The position numbers and the translations under genes were made by a program. DNA of 34,709 bases from an uncultured Bacteroidales bacterium (GTDB lineage: Bacteria; Bacteroidota; Bacteroidia; Bacteroidales; JACABE01). How positions within the stretch are numbered: the first letter of the stretch is position 1; every line of letters starts with the position of its first letter. This document shows positions 18,755 through 26,142 of the stretch, in pieces. The notes beneath the pieces are model-generated. The model saw only the letters and a list, made by a program, of their open reading frames with translations. It did not search any database and had not been told where the DNA came from. The stretch covers positions 1-34,709 of the forward strand of contig CAIZXK010000151.1 in NCBI GenBank assembly GCA_903936865.1, read 5' to 3'.

Positions 18755-21658
18755 ATGCAACACTATAAAAATTGGATAATGTATTGCCTTATATTTTTTA
18801 TAAGCATTTCATTACAAGCACAAAAGATTTATAAGTACGAATCTGTACTTAATGACCCGCTTAAAGCAAGAATCTATACTTTAGACAATGGTCTGAAGGT
18901 TTATTTATCAGTTTATAAAAATGCTCCACGAATTCAGGCTTATGTGTCGGTTAAGGTTGGGAGTAAAAACGATCCAAAAGAAACAACTGGTCTTGCCCAC
19001 TATTTTGAACACATGATGTTTAAAGGCACACCTGATTTTGGAACATCCGATTGGGCGAAAGAACAACCATTAATTGCTCAGATTGAGGCTCTATTTGAAA
19101 AATACAGAATTGAAAAAGACAACTCAAAACGTGCAGAAATCTATCATTTAATTGATAGTATTTCTTATGAGGCATCAAAAATTGCCATACCCAATGAATA
19201 TGATAAATTAATGAAAGCTATTGGTTCTCAAGGAACCAATGCAGGTACTTCAAATGATTATACTGTATATATAGAAGATATCCCATCCAATCAACTTGAA
19301 AATTGGGCAATAATTCAGTCAAATCGTTTTAATCATCCGGTTTTGCGGTTATTCCACACAGAATTGGAAACAGTTTATGAAGAAAAAAATATGTCGCTTA
19401 CAAACGATAGTCGCAAAGCCAATGAGGCAATGTTGGCTGGATTATATCCAAATCACCCTTATGGAACACAAACGACTTTAGGTGATGCAGAACATTTAAA
19501 AAACCCATCAATGAAAAATATCCGTGAGTTTTTCGCCAAATATTATGTTCCAAATAATATGGCTGTTGTTATGTCAGGTGATTTTGACCCAGATGAAACC
19601 ATTAAAATAATTGATAAATATTTTGGCAGACTAAAACAAGGAAATCCACAACCATTGGTATTTAAAGCAGAAAAACCTATAACAGAACCCGTGGTTAAAG
19701 AAGTTATTGGTTTGGAGGCAGAAAATGTAAGATTGGCATGGCGTTTTGGAAATGTAAATTCACAGGATGCTTTATTAATTGATATGATTAGTAAAATGCT
19801 TTCAAATGGAAAAGCAGGAATTATTGATGTGAATCTTGAACAAAAACAAAAAACCATGTCTGCCGGTGCATATCCATACCAAATGGTTGATTATGGTTCA
19901 TTGGTTTTATATGGAAATCCCAAAACCAACCAAACGTTAGATCAGGTTAAAGATTTATTGTTGCAGCAAATAGATAGCTTGAAAAATGGAAGATTTCCCA
20001 ATTCACTTATTGAAGCTACAATCAACAATTTAAAATTAAGCGAATTAAAAAGATACGAATCCAATGCAAGTCGTGTAAGAGCAATGTCTTCTGCATTTTT
20101 AAATAATACTTCCTGGGCAAAATCTGTAGCTTACATCAATAATTTAAGTAAAGTTACAAAAAAAGAAATAATAGATTTTGCAAATAAAAATCTAAGAAAT
20201 AATTATGTTCTTGTTTACAAACGACAAGGAAAACCAGAGGAAATTGCAAAAGTAAATAAACCTGCAATTACGCCTATTTTTATCAACAGAAAAGCTGAAT
20301 CTGAATTTCTTAAAACGATAAAGAACAATCAGGTAAAAGAAATCAAACCTGTCTTTTTGGATTATTCAAAAGATTTAACTATCCGAAAATTGGGGAATAC
20401 ACGAATTTTATACAAAGAAAATACAGAAAACAATACATTCAACTTGTATTATTTTTTCAAAATGGGTAGCTATAACGATTTGATGATGGATATGGCAGTT
20501 TCATATTTAAGTTATTTAGGTACAAATAAATATTCACTTGAAGAAATCAACAGAGAATTTTACAATTTAGCTTGTAGTTTTAATGTGTCAAACGGAAACG
20601 ATGAAACTTATGTTTCTATAAGTGGGTTGAGTGAAAATATGGAAAAAGCAGTTTCATTATTAGAGGAACTATTGGCAAATGCAAAACCTGATCAAAATGC
20701 TTTAGACAATCTGATTTCTGATATTTTGAAATCCAGAAAAGATGCTAAAGCAAATCAGCAGAATAATTTCAAAGCTTTAGTTGATTATGCAACCTATGGC
20801 GAAAAATCTCCAGGAAAATACATGCTTAATGAAACTGAACTGAAATCTCTAAAAGCCGAACAATTGGTTCAAAAAATAAAAGGATTGCTAAACTATTCGC
20901 ATGAAATATTATATTATGGAAATACAACACCAGAGAAACTGGAAGCATTGCTTACTAAATATCACAAAGTACCACCTCAGTTTATTCCATATTCATTAGC
21001 CGTAAAATTTATACCCTTGGAAACAAATGATAATAAGGTTTTCTTTTCAAATTATGATTCTAAACAATCTTACTTACAAACTAGTACAAGAGGTGGTTTA
21101 TTTGATGAAAAAATGACTTCTGAAATAAGCTTATATAATGCATATTTTGGAGGAAGTATGAATTCTATTGTTTTTCAGGAATTAAGAGAAAAACGATCAT
21201 TGGCTTATACTGCACGTTCAGCATACAATACACCTGGCGATCCGGATAAATACTATACAAATACAGGTTTTATTGCTACTCAAAATGACAAAGTGATTGA
21301 TGCTTTTGATGCTTATAATGATTTGTTTAACAATATGCCATTAGCAGAAAATGCCTTTAATCTTTCGAAAGAATCCATTATCAGTAAAATAAATACTGAA
21401 AGAATTACAAAAATGGGTGTAATTTGGAATTATCTGAATGCTCAGAAATTTAATCAAACTTACGATATTAGGAAGGATATATATACTAAAACCTCTACTA
21501 TGACAATAAATGATGTAAAATCATTTAATGAAAATTATATTAAAAATAAAAATAAAACATATGTAATTCTTGGAAAAGAAATTGATATGAAATTTAATGC
21601 CCTCGAAAAATATGGTTCAGTTAAGAAATTAACACAAGAAGATATTTTTGGATATTAA
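18755..21658 (+). CDS. Exported M16 (pitrilysin-type) zinc protease
   Basis: A 967-residue M16 peptidase. A signal peptide is visible (hydrophobic residues about 8-20, S-L-Q-A-Q cleavage region near 23), so it acts in the periplasm or at the surface. The inverted zinc motif is H82-Y-F-E85-H86, with the third ligand in the E-L-E-T-V-Y-E-E stretch (about E209). The C-terminal half lacks a second zinc site but keeps the substrate-contact signature R-E-K-R-S-L-A-Y-T-A-R-S-A-Y, giving the usual two-half clamshell in one chain. M16 enzymes degrade short peptides enclosed in the chamber; the substrate here is unknown. It is a single-gene unit with its own promoter and terminator. Confidence 0.95.
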   Translation: MQHYKNWIMYCLIFFISISLQAQKIYKYESVLNDPLKARIYTLDNGLKVYLSVYKNAPRIQAYVSVKVGSKNDPKETTGLAHYFEHMMFKGTPDFGTSDWAKEQPLIAQIEALFEKYRIEKDNSKRAEIYHLIDSISYEASKIAIPNEYDKLMKAIGSQGTNAGTSNDYTVYIEDIPSNQLENWAIIQSNRFNHPVLRLFHTELETVYEEKNMSLTNDSRKANEAMLAGLYPNHPYGTQTTLGDAEHLKNPSMKNIREFFAKYYVPNNMAVVMSGDFDPDETIKIIDKYFGRLKQGNPQPLVFKAEKPITEPVVKEVIGLEAENVRLAWRFGNVNSQDALLIDMISKMLSNGKAGIIDVNLEQKQKTMSAGAYPYQMVDYGSLVLYGNPKTNQTLDQVKDLLLQQIDSLKNGRFPNSLIEATINNLKLSELKRYESNASRVRAMSSAFLNNTSWAKSVAYINNLSKVTKKEIIDFANKNLRNNYVLVYKRQGKPEEIAKVNKPAITPIFINRKAESEFLKTIKNNQVKEIKPVFLDYSKDLTIRKLGNTRILYKENTENNTFNLYYFFKMGSYNDLMMDMAVSYLSYLGTNKYSLEEINREFYNLACSFNVSNGNDETYVSISGLSENMEKAVSLLEELLANAKPDQNALDNLISDILKSRKDAKANQQNNFKALVDYATYGEKSPGKYMLNETELKSLKAEQLVQKIKGLLNYSHEILYYGNTTPEKLEALLTKYHKVPPQFIPYSLAVKFIPLETNDNKVFFSNYDSKQSYLQTSTRGGLFDEKMTSEISLYNAYFGGSMNSIVFQELREKRSLAYTARSAYNTPGDPDKYYTNTGFIATQNDKVIDAFDAYNDLFNNMPLAENAFNLSKESIISKINTERITKMGVIWNYLNAQKFNQTYDIRKDIYTKTSTMTINDVKSFNENYIKNKNKTYVILGKEIDMKFNALEKYGSVKKLTQEDIFGY

Positions 21659-21670
21659 GTTTTTAATTTA

Positions 21671-21717
21671 AAATAAGAAACAGCCATTAATCAAAAACTA
21701 ATGGCTGTTTCTTATTT
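21671..21717. terminator. Terminator after the M16 protease gene
   Basis: A 19-bp perfect stem (21671-21689 with 21699-21717) closes a nine-base loop and contains AACAGCCATTA. It begins 12 bases after the stop and ends in a T-rich arm, so transcription of the protease gene should end here. Confidence 0.88.
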
Positions 21718-21813
21718 AATGTAATCTATAAAACTGTAAATCAATCTTATGAATATTCAAAATATTATAGTAATCTATTTATTTGATTATTTCTATTGCT
21801 CAATAGCTCGTTA

Positions 21814-21897
21814 AACTTTGACAGAGTTTATTCCTGCAAAACAATAATTGATTGATTATTAATATATTATACAACAAAAAGCAACTTTGTCAAAGTT
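21814..21897. repeat. Inverted repeat AACTTTGACAGAGTT / AACTTTGTCAAAGTT
   Basis: Two 15-base units, 21814-21828 and 21883-21897, complement each other with one mismatch (a G-U pair if transcribed) around a 54-base A/T-rich spacer. The second unit is itself a perfect 7-1-7 palindrome. It could be a small dispersed repeat or a protein-binding pair; nothing coding lies between. Confidence 0.6.
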
Positions 21898-22006
21898 CTC
21901 AATACATGCGAATTATAAAATTTTAACGAAGTATTGTATTGCTTGAATAAAACAATAATAATAAAATTTTTATTTTTCAACATCAAAACAAGGGTAAAAC
22001 GATACA

Positions 22007-22104
22007 GTGAGTTATTATAGGACTATTTATAATAGTCATTTATATATCTGTATTACTGCTTATTATTTGTTTAATGAATTTTATAGTGAGTTATAATAAC
22101 TCAC
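22007..22104. repeat. Nested inverted repeats built on GTGAGTTAT
   Basis: GTGAGTTATTATA (22007-22019) is the exact complement of 22092-22104. The right-hand copy is also a full palindrome, GTGAGTTATAATAACTCAC (22086-22104, 8-bp arms, 3-base centre). Just inside the left copy is a 7-3-7 hairpin, GACTATTTATAATAGTC (22021-22037). The placement 63 to 186 bases upstream of the sigma-54-like element suggests activator binding sites; a degenerate mobile repeat is the alternative. Confidence 0.6.
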
Positions 22105-22166
22105 CAGTTTCTTTTACAAATTATACAAAAAATATTATAATACAGAATATCAATTGATAAATAGTT

Positions 22167-22182
22167 TGGCACACATTTTGTA
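22167..22182 (+). promoter_or_regulatory. Sigma-54-like -24/-12 promoter
   Basis: TGGCACACATTTTGTA fits the sigma-54 consensus TGGCACRN4TTGCW at every conserved base except T for C at -12; the GG to G-T spacing is the required 12 bases. Predicted start is about 22193. Match by eye only. Confidence 0.6.
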
Positions 22183-22192
22183 TATAAGAAAT

Positions 22193-22280
22193 TGCTTATT
22201 CAAAATAAGTTAATAATTTTATATTTTATCTTTTATCTTCGAGGGGTTGGGGGCTGTCTATTTAGGCAGCCCTTTTTTTT
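22193..22280 (+). ncRNA. Candidate sigma-54-driven small RNA of about 88 nt
   Basis: The span from the predicted start to the T run of an intrinsic terminator is about 88 bases and holds no ORF. It would begin with a small hairpin (CTTATT-CAA-AATAAG, 22195-22209), continue with a U-rich single-stranded stretch, then CGAGGGGTTGG, and end in the GGGCTGTC/GGCAGCCC terminator stem. The M16 gene upstream already has its own terminator at 21671-21717, so this second terminator needs another transcript. The ade gene has a separate promoter-like box after it. A regulatory leader of ade is the main alternative. Confidence 0.45.
22251..22280 (+). terminator. Orphan intrinsic terminator upstream of ade
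   Basis: An 8-bp stem GGGCTGTC (22251-22258) / GGCAGCCC (22265-22272) including one G-U pair, a six-base loop TATTTA, and eight T residues (22273-22280). No gene ends just before it. Confidence 0.88.
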
Positions 22281-22294
22281 ATCCATTTTTATAT

Positions 22295-22302
22295 TATTTT
22301 TG
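22295..22302 (+). promoter_or_regulatory. -7 box of the adenine deaminase gene
   Basis: TATTTTTG is an exact TAnnTTTG match, with transcription expected near 22309 and a leader of about 17 bases. The -33 position falls in the T run of the terminator, so the upstream element is poor. Confidence 0.5.
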
Positions 22303-22325
22303 CATTCGATTTAAATTTAAAAATT

Positions 22326-23963
22326 ATGATAACAAATAATTACAAGATATCTGGCAATATTGTAGATGTAGTAGCTAAGCGTATATTTAAGGGAATAATT
22401 ACTGTAGAAAATCAAAAAATAATATCAATTGTAGAAAATCAAGATGTAGAAAATCAATATATTATACCTGGTTTAATTGATTCTCATGTTCACATAGAAA
22501 GTTCTATGATTATTCCATCCGAATTTGCACGATTGGCAGTTATTCATGGAACTGTTGCAACTGTTTCTGATCCACATGAAATTGGTAATGTATTAGGAAT
22601 GAATGGTGTAAACTTTATGATAGAAAATGGCAGAAAAGTCCCCTTTAAATTCTTCTTCGGAGCACCATCCTGTGTACCGGCTACTCCGTTTGAAACTTCA
22701 GGAGCAAGTATTGATATTAATGATATTGAAAAATTACTGTCAAACCCTGAAGTTAAATATCTATCAGAAATGATGAACTTTCCAGGTGTACTTTTTGAAG
22801 ACACAGACGTAATGAATAAATTAGCTATTGCAAGAAAATATAAAAAACCCATTGATGGACATGCACCAGGATTAAAGGGAGAAGATGCAAGAAAATATGT
22901 AAAAGCAGGCATAACTACTGATCATGAATGTTTTACTACAGACGAAGCTATTGATAAAATTAATGGTGGTATGAAGATTCAGATTAGGGAAGGAAGTGCT
23001 GCCAAAAACTTTTCTGCTTTAATCGACTTACTTTCAACACATCCAGATGAAGTAATGTTTTGTTCCGATGATAAACATCCTAACGATCTTATGGATGGAC
23101 ATATTAATAAGCTAATAATTAGATCACTAAAATTAGGCTATGATTTAATTAGTGTTCTAAGAGCTTGTACATATATTCCTGTAAAACATTACAATCTTGA
23201 AGTTGGTTTGTTGCAAAATGGAGACTTTGCTGATTTTATTGTAATTGATAATACAGAGGATTTTAATATTTTGGCAACATTTATTAACGGTGAAAAAGTT
23301 GCAGAAAATGGAAAGTCACTTATTAAATCTGTAACAGAATTATCACCAAACTCTTTTAATGCTGATAAGATTTCAACTAATGACATTGCAGTTCCATTTA
23401 CAGGAAAAAAGATAAAAGTAATAAAAGCATTAGAAGGTCAATTAATTACCGAAAAAATCATCATTTTTCCAAAACATGATTCTCAAAATATTTTAAGTGA
23501 TGTCGAAAATGATGTATTAAAAATAGTTGTAATGAATCGCTATCAGAAATCAAAACCAGCAGTTGCTTTTATCAAAGGATTTAATTTAAAGAAAGGGGCA
23601 TTAGCTTCAACTGTAGCACACGACAGCCATAATATTATAGCTATAGGAACTAATGATGAAGATATGGTATCCGCAATTAATTTATTGATTGAATCTAAAG
23701 GTGGAATTTCCATTGCAAACAAATCAGAGAAATATCATCTGCCATTAACAGTTGCCGGCTTAATGTCAAATGAAGATGGATTTGAGGTTGCTCAGAAATA
23801 TGATTTTATGGATAAAAAAGCAAAAGAATTGGGATCCGGTTTGCAAGCTCCATTTATGACCTTATCCTTTATGGCATTGCTTGTTATTCCAGAACTAAAA
23901 CTAAGCGATAAAGGATTATTTGATGGAAATACTTTTAATTTTACAACATTAGAACAAATATAA
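22326..23963 (+). CDS. ade: Adenine deaminase
   Basis: Deaminates adenine to hypoxanthine for purine salvage. The 545-residue amidohydrolase-fold protein has the metal site G-L-I-D-S-H-V-H-I-E-S-S (H54, H56), the family stretch T-V-A-T-V-S-D-P-H-E-I-G-N-V, D-G-H-A-P-G in the barrel, T-D-H-E-C-F and a conserved S-D-D-K-H-P motif (catalytic Asp region), then the Ade-specific C-terminal domain (V-A-H-D-S-H-N-I-I-A-I-G-T-N-D). It is slightly shorter than the E. coli and Bacillus enzymes (about 580-590) but no core motif is missing. The ATG at 22326 has no Shine-Dalgarno. With the phosphorylase at 17.8 kb it forms a scattered salvage set. I looked for a purine riboswitch upstream and saw none. Confidence 0.95.
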   Translation: MITNNYKISGNIVDVVAKRIFKGIITVENQKIISIVENQDVENQYIIPGLIDSHVHIESSMIIPSEFARLAVIHGTVATVSDPHEIGNVLGMNGVNFMIENGRKVPFKFFFGAPSCVPATPFETSGASIDINDIEKLLSNPEVKYLSEMMNFPGVLFEDTDVMNKLAIARKYKKPIDGHAPGLKGEDARKYVKAGITTDHECFTTDEAIDKINGGMKIQIREGSAAKNFSALIDLLSTHPDEVMFCSDDKHPNDLMDGHINKLIIRSLKLGYDLISVLRACTYIPVKHYNLEVGLLQNGDFADFIVIDNTEDFNILATFINGEKVAENGKSLIKSVTELSPNSFNADKISTNDIAVPFTGKKIKVIKALEGQLITEKIIIFPKHDSQNILSDVENDVLKIVVMNRYQKSKPAVAFIKGFNLKKGALASTVAHDSHNIIAIGTNDEDMVSAINLLIESKGGISIANKSEKYHLPLTVAGLMSNEDGFEVAQKYDFMDKKAKELGSGLQAPFMTLSFMALLVIPELKLSDKGLFDGNTFNFTTLEQI

Positions 23964-23984
23964 ATCTTCTACATATATAAATTA

Positions 23985-24014
23985 TTTGCATTTGTTACTA
24001 TTTTTATATCTTTG
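23985..24014 (+). promoter_or_regulatory. Housekeeping-type promoter of the ArsR gene
   Basis: TTTG (23985-23988), an 18-base spacer, then TATCTTTG (24007-24014), a good match to the Bacteroidota consensus. Transcription would begin only a few bases before the ATG at 24028, so the leader is very short. Confidence 0.7.
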
Positions 24015-24027
24015 CAAAAAATGAAAT

Positions 24028-24321
24028 ATGTCGGAAATTGATATTGAACAATTAGAAATTGTTGCAGCAAGACTTAAATCCATAGCACATCCTATAAGAA
24101 TTGCTATAATCAGTCTCTTACAGGAAAAAGGAAAACTTAGTGTAACAGATATTCACAATATACTTGAAATAGGACAAGCAGTAGCCTCACATCATTTGAA
24201 TATTTTAAAAACAAATGGAATTCTTTCCTGTAAACGCGAGGGAAAACAAATGCATTATACCCTGAAATCAAACAACTTAAACAAAATATTGGAATGTATT
24301 AATAAATGTTCTACGGATTAA
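24028..24321 (+). CDS. ArsR-family winged-helix regulator
   Basis: A 97-residue regulator with the ArsR fold: L-K-S-I-A-H-P-I-R-I-A-I-I-S-L-L at residues 16-31, recognition helix Q-A-V-A-S-H-H-L-N-I-L-K (50-61), and wing C-K-R-E-G-K-Q-M-H-Y-T-L. The classical ELCVCDL metal motif is absent. Three cysteines are C68 in the wing start, and C90 and C94 in the last helix (C-I-N-K-C); a thiol or metal sensor in the C-terminal helix is possible but only inferred. An out-of-frame ATG at 24021 was not used. It ends six bases from the convergent MerR gene with no terminator between them. The target is unknown. Confidence 0.9.
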   Translation: MSEIDIEQLEIVAARLKSIAHPIRIAIISLLQEKGKLSVTDIHNILEIGQAVASHHLNILKTNGILSCKREGKQMHYTLKSNNLNKILECINKCSTD

Positions 24322-24327
24322 TACAAC

Positions 24328-24645
24328 TTATAAATTTGATTTGATTTCTAACAGAAACTCTTTAACTTTTTGCAAAGACTTTACAAGCTCATGATTATCC
24401 ACGACTTCTGTTTTGTTTTCATTTAATTTATCTTTAGCTCCTTGTAAAGTAAAACCTCTTTCTTTAACTAAATGATAGATAATATGAAAATTATCTATAT
24501 CTTGCTTGGTAAATAACCTATTACCTTTTTTGTTTTTAAAAGGTTTGATAATCTCAAATTCTTTTTCCCAGAATCTTATTAAAGATGTATTAACATTAAA
24601 TAATTCAGCTACTTCGCCTATAGAATAATAAATTTTTTCTACCAT
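24328..24645 (-). CDS. MerR-family regulator without effector domain
   Basis: A 105-residue protein with the MerR N-terminal DNA-binding unit: Y-S-I-G-E-V-A-E-L-F-N-V-N-T-S-L-I-R-F-W-E-K-E-F (about residues 6-29) and a second half ending in the helix E-R-G-F-T-L-Q-G-A-K-D-K-L, then a short coiled-coil dimer helix. There is no C-terminal ligand or metal-binding domain, as in many Bacteroidota MerR-like proteins near housekeeping genes. I prefer the ATG at 24645 over a TTG two codons earlier. It lies 80 bases after the KdsC-type gene in the same direction; no promoter box is evident, so it is probably cotranscribed. Confidence 0.9.
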   Translation of the reverse strand: MVEKIYYSIGEVAELFNVNTSLIRFWEKEFEIIKPFKNKKGNRLFTKQDIDNFHIIYHLVKERGFTLQGAKDKLNENKTEVVDNHELVKSLQKVKEFLLEIKSNL

Positions 24646-24725
24646 TATCAATAATTATAACAAATTCAAAAACAAACAATTTAATTCTATAATATAATAA
24701 TATTTCCTTTAAACATACTATATAA

Positions 24726-25247
24726 TTACCAGTGAAACGCATCTTTATGAAACCAATTATCATGTAATCGTAATACCTGCTCAATAATATCCCTTACACA
24801 TCCATCACCTCCTTTTGCATCTGAAATATAATCTGCAATAGATTTAATTTCAATTGCAGCATCTGAAGGACAAGTGGCAACTCCTACGTTATTCATTACT
24901 TCATAATCTGGAATATCATCACCCATATACAAAACCTGTGATTTATCCAAATTATTATCTACCAAGTATTTATTATATACATCTATTTTCTTTTCAACCC
25001 CAAGAAAAACGTCATTTATTCCTAAGCTATTCATTCTTTGAGACATGGAATCTGATTTTCCTCCAGAAATAATACAAATTCTATATCCTTTTTTAACAGC
25101 GTACTGCAAAGCATATCCATCCTTTACATTTGAAGTTCGTAACTGTTCTTTTTCATTAATTACCAATACCTTACCATCGGTAAGAACACCATCATAATCA
25201 AAAATAAAAGTGGTTACAGTACTTAGTTTTTCTTTATAATTCGACAT
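24726..25247 (-). CDS. HAD phosphatase, KdsC type (KDO 8-phosphate phosphatase)
   Basis: Probable 3-deoxy-D-manno-octulosonate 8-phosphate phosphatase, producing free Kdo for the lipopolysaccharide core. The 173 residues have no cap domain, as in KdsC tetramers. HAD motifs: F-D-Y-D-G-V-L-T-D-G (nucleophile D17, acid D19), S-G-G-K-S (motif 2), a motif 3 lysine (V-E-K-K-I-D), and M-G-D-D-I-P-D-Y-E-V-M (motif 4). The C-terminal G-G-D-G-C-V-R-D-I-I-E-Q-V-L matches the KdsC tail, which reaches the neighbouring subunit. It begins 5 bases after the DUF2520 gene, so they are cotranscribed. Some KdsC-like proteins act on related sugar phosphates (for example N-acylneuraminate 9-phosphate), so the exact substrate is not proven. 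Confidence 0.87.
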   Translation of the reverse strand: MSNYKEKLSTVTTFIFDYDGVLTDGKVLVINEKEQLRTSNVKDGYALQYAVKKGYRICIISGGKSDSMSQRMNSLGINDVFLGVEKKIDVYNKYLVDNNLDKSQVLYMGDDIPDYEVMNNVGVATCPSDAAIEIKSIADYISDAKGGDGCVRDIIEQVLRLHDNWFHKDAFHW

Positions 25248-25252
25248 ATAAT

Positions 25253-26041
25253 TTATAAGTTAGTATCATAAAAATGATTAATAATATTGTTGCTTAACAG
25301 TTTGTAAATTTTATAATAATTTGGCTTAGATTTTAAAAAATCAAGATGTTTTTTAATTATTTCAGTATCATTGCGTCGTGAAGGACCAGTTATGGCTTCT
25401 TCGGGTTTATGGGTTTGTAATTTTGCAGCGGTTCTTTCAATTAAAGGAAGGAGTAAATTAAAATCCAAGCTGTTTTCTTTAACTATTTCATTAGCTATTA
25501 AATACATGAAACTAGTATAATTAGATGCAAATACAGCTGAAATATGAAGTGTTTTCCTTTGATCAGAACTAATCAAATTTACATTCCCTGAAATCTTTTT
25601 TGCTAAATTTAAAAGTATGAATTCTACACTTTTCGAATTAGACTCTATGCAAATAGGGATATTCGAAAAATTAATTATTTCAAATTTTGAAAATGTTTGA
25701 ATTGGATAAAAAACACCAACATTTTCAGAAATTGAACTTAGTATATTCATTTCTAATGTTCCAGATGTATGAACAACTATTTTATTTTTTAATCTTAATT
25801 TAAAGGAAATATCAGCCAAAGCAGTGTCTGTAACTGAAATTATATACAAATCAGCATTTTGATTTATCTCAGACAAATTATTAGTATAATCTGTTGTAAG
25901 TTTTTCTGCAAGTATTTTTGAAGAATAAATGGAACGACTTACTATCTGGATAATATTAACACCTATGCCATGTAATGCCATAGCAAGATTGGTGGCAAGA
26001 TTACCAGCTCCTATAAAAACTACTGTTGATATACTTTCCAA
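25253..26041 (-). CDS. Rossmann-fold DUF2520 protein (NADP-dependent reductase-like)
   Basis: A 262-residue protein with an N-terminal Rossmann domain (V-V-F-I-G-A-G-N-L-A-T-N-L-A, residues 7-20) similar to F420/NADP oxidoreductases and 6-phosphogluconate dehydrogenase relatives, including H-T-S-G-T-L after the last strand, and a C-terminal helical DUF2520 domain (H-I-S-A-V-F-A-S-N-Y, then G-P-S-R-R-N-D). Its reaction is unknown to me. It is the first gene of a run with the KdsC-type phosphatase (5-base gap). A promoter candidate lies upstream: CAAAATTA (26059-26066; minus-strand TAATTTTG) with CAA at 26085-26087 as -33 at 18 bases. Confidence 0.88.
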   Translation of the reverse strand: MESISTVVFIGAGNLATNLAMALHGIGVNIIQIVSRSIYSSKILAEKLTTDYTNNLSEINQNADLYIISVTDTALADISFKLRLKNKIVVHTSGTLEMNILSSISENVGVFYPIQTFSKFEIINFSNIPICIESNSKSVEFILLNLAKKISGNVNLISSDQRKTLHISAVFASNYTSFMYLIANEIVKENSLDFNLLLPLIERTAAKLQTHKPEEAITGPSRRNDTEIIKKHLDFLKSKPNYYKIYKLLSNNIINHFYDTNL

Positions 26042-26058
26042 TTTATAATGTTAAAATA

Positions 26059-26087
26059 CAAAATTAATCAATTTAATTTATCATCAA
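26059..26087 (-). promoter_or_regulatory. Candidate promoter of the DUF2520-kdsC run
   Basis: On the minus strand TTG (26087-26085), an 18-base spacer and TAATTTTG (26066-26059) approximate the Bacteroidota consensus. The -33 part is only TTG and lies close to the aspS terminator. Confidence 0.5.
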
Positions 26088-26091
26088 TAAA

Positions 26092-26121
26092 AAACTCGTT
26101 ATTATTTCTAACAACGAGTTT
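26092..26121 (-). terminator. Intrinsic terminator of aspS
   Basis: A 9-bp stem AAACTCGTT (26092-26100) / AACGAGTTT (26113-26121) with a 12-base loop, followed on the minus strand by a T run (A run at 26089-26094 on the plus strand). It lies 21 bases past the aspS stop. Confidence 0.85.
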
Positions 26122-26142
26122 CCCAAGCAATTGAAATTATAA

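Noticed and set aside
21749-21814. A 21-codon ORF (M-N-I-Q-N...) after the M16 terminator
   Set aside because: Very short, A/T-driven composition, no start signal or promoter; expected by chance in such sequence.
22193-22325. Purine riboswitch controlling ade
   Set aside because: The leader lacks a three-way junction with the conserved purine aptamer core; only a simple hairpin and a terminator are seen.
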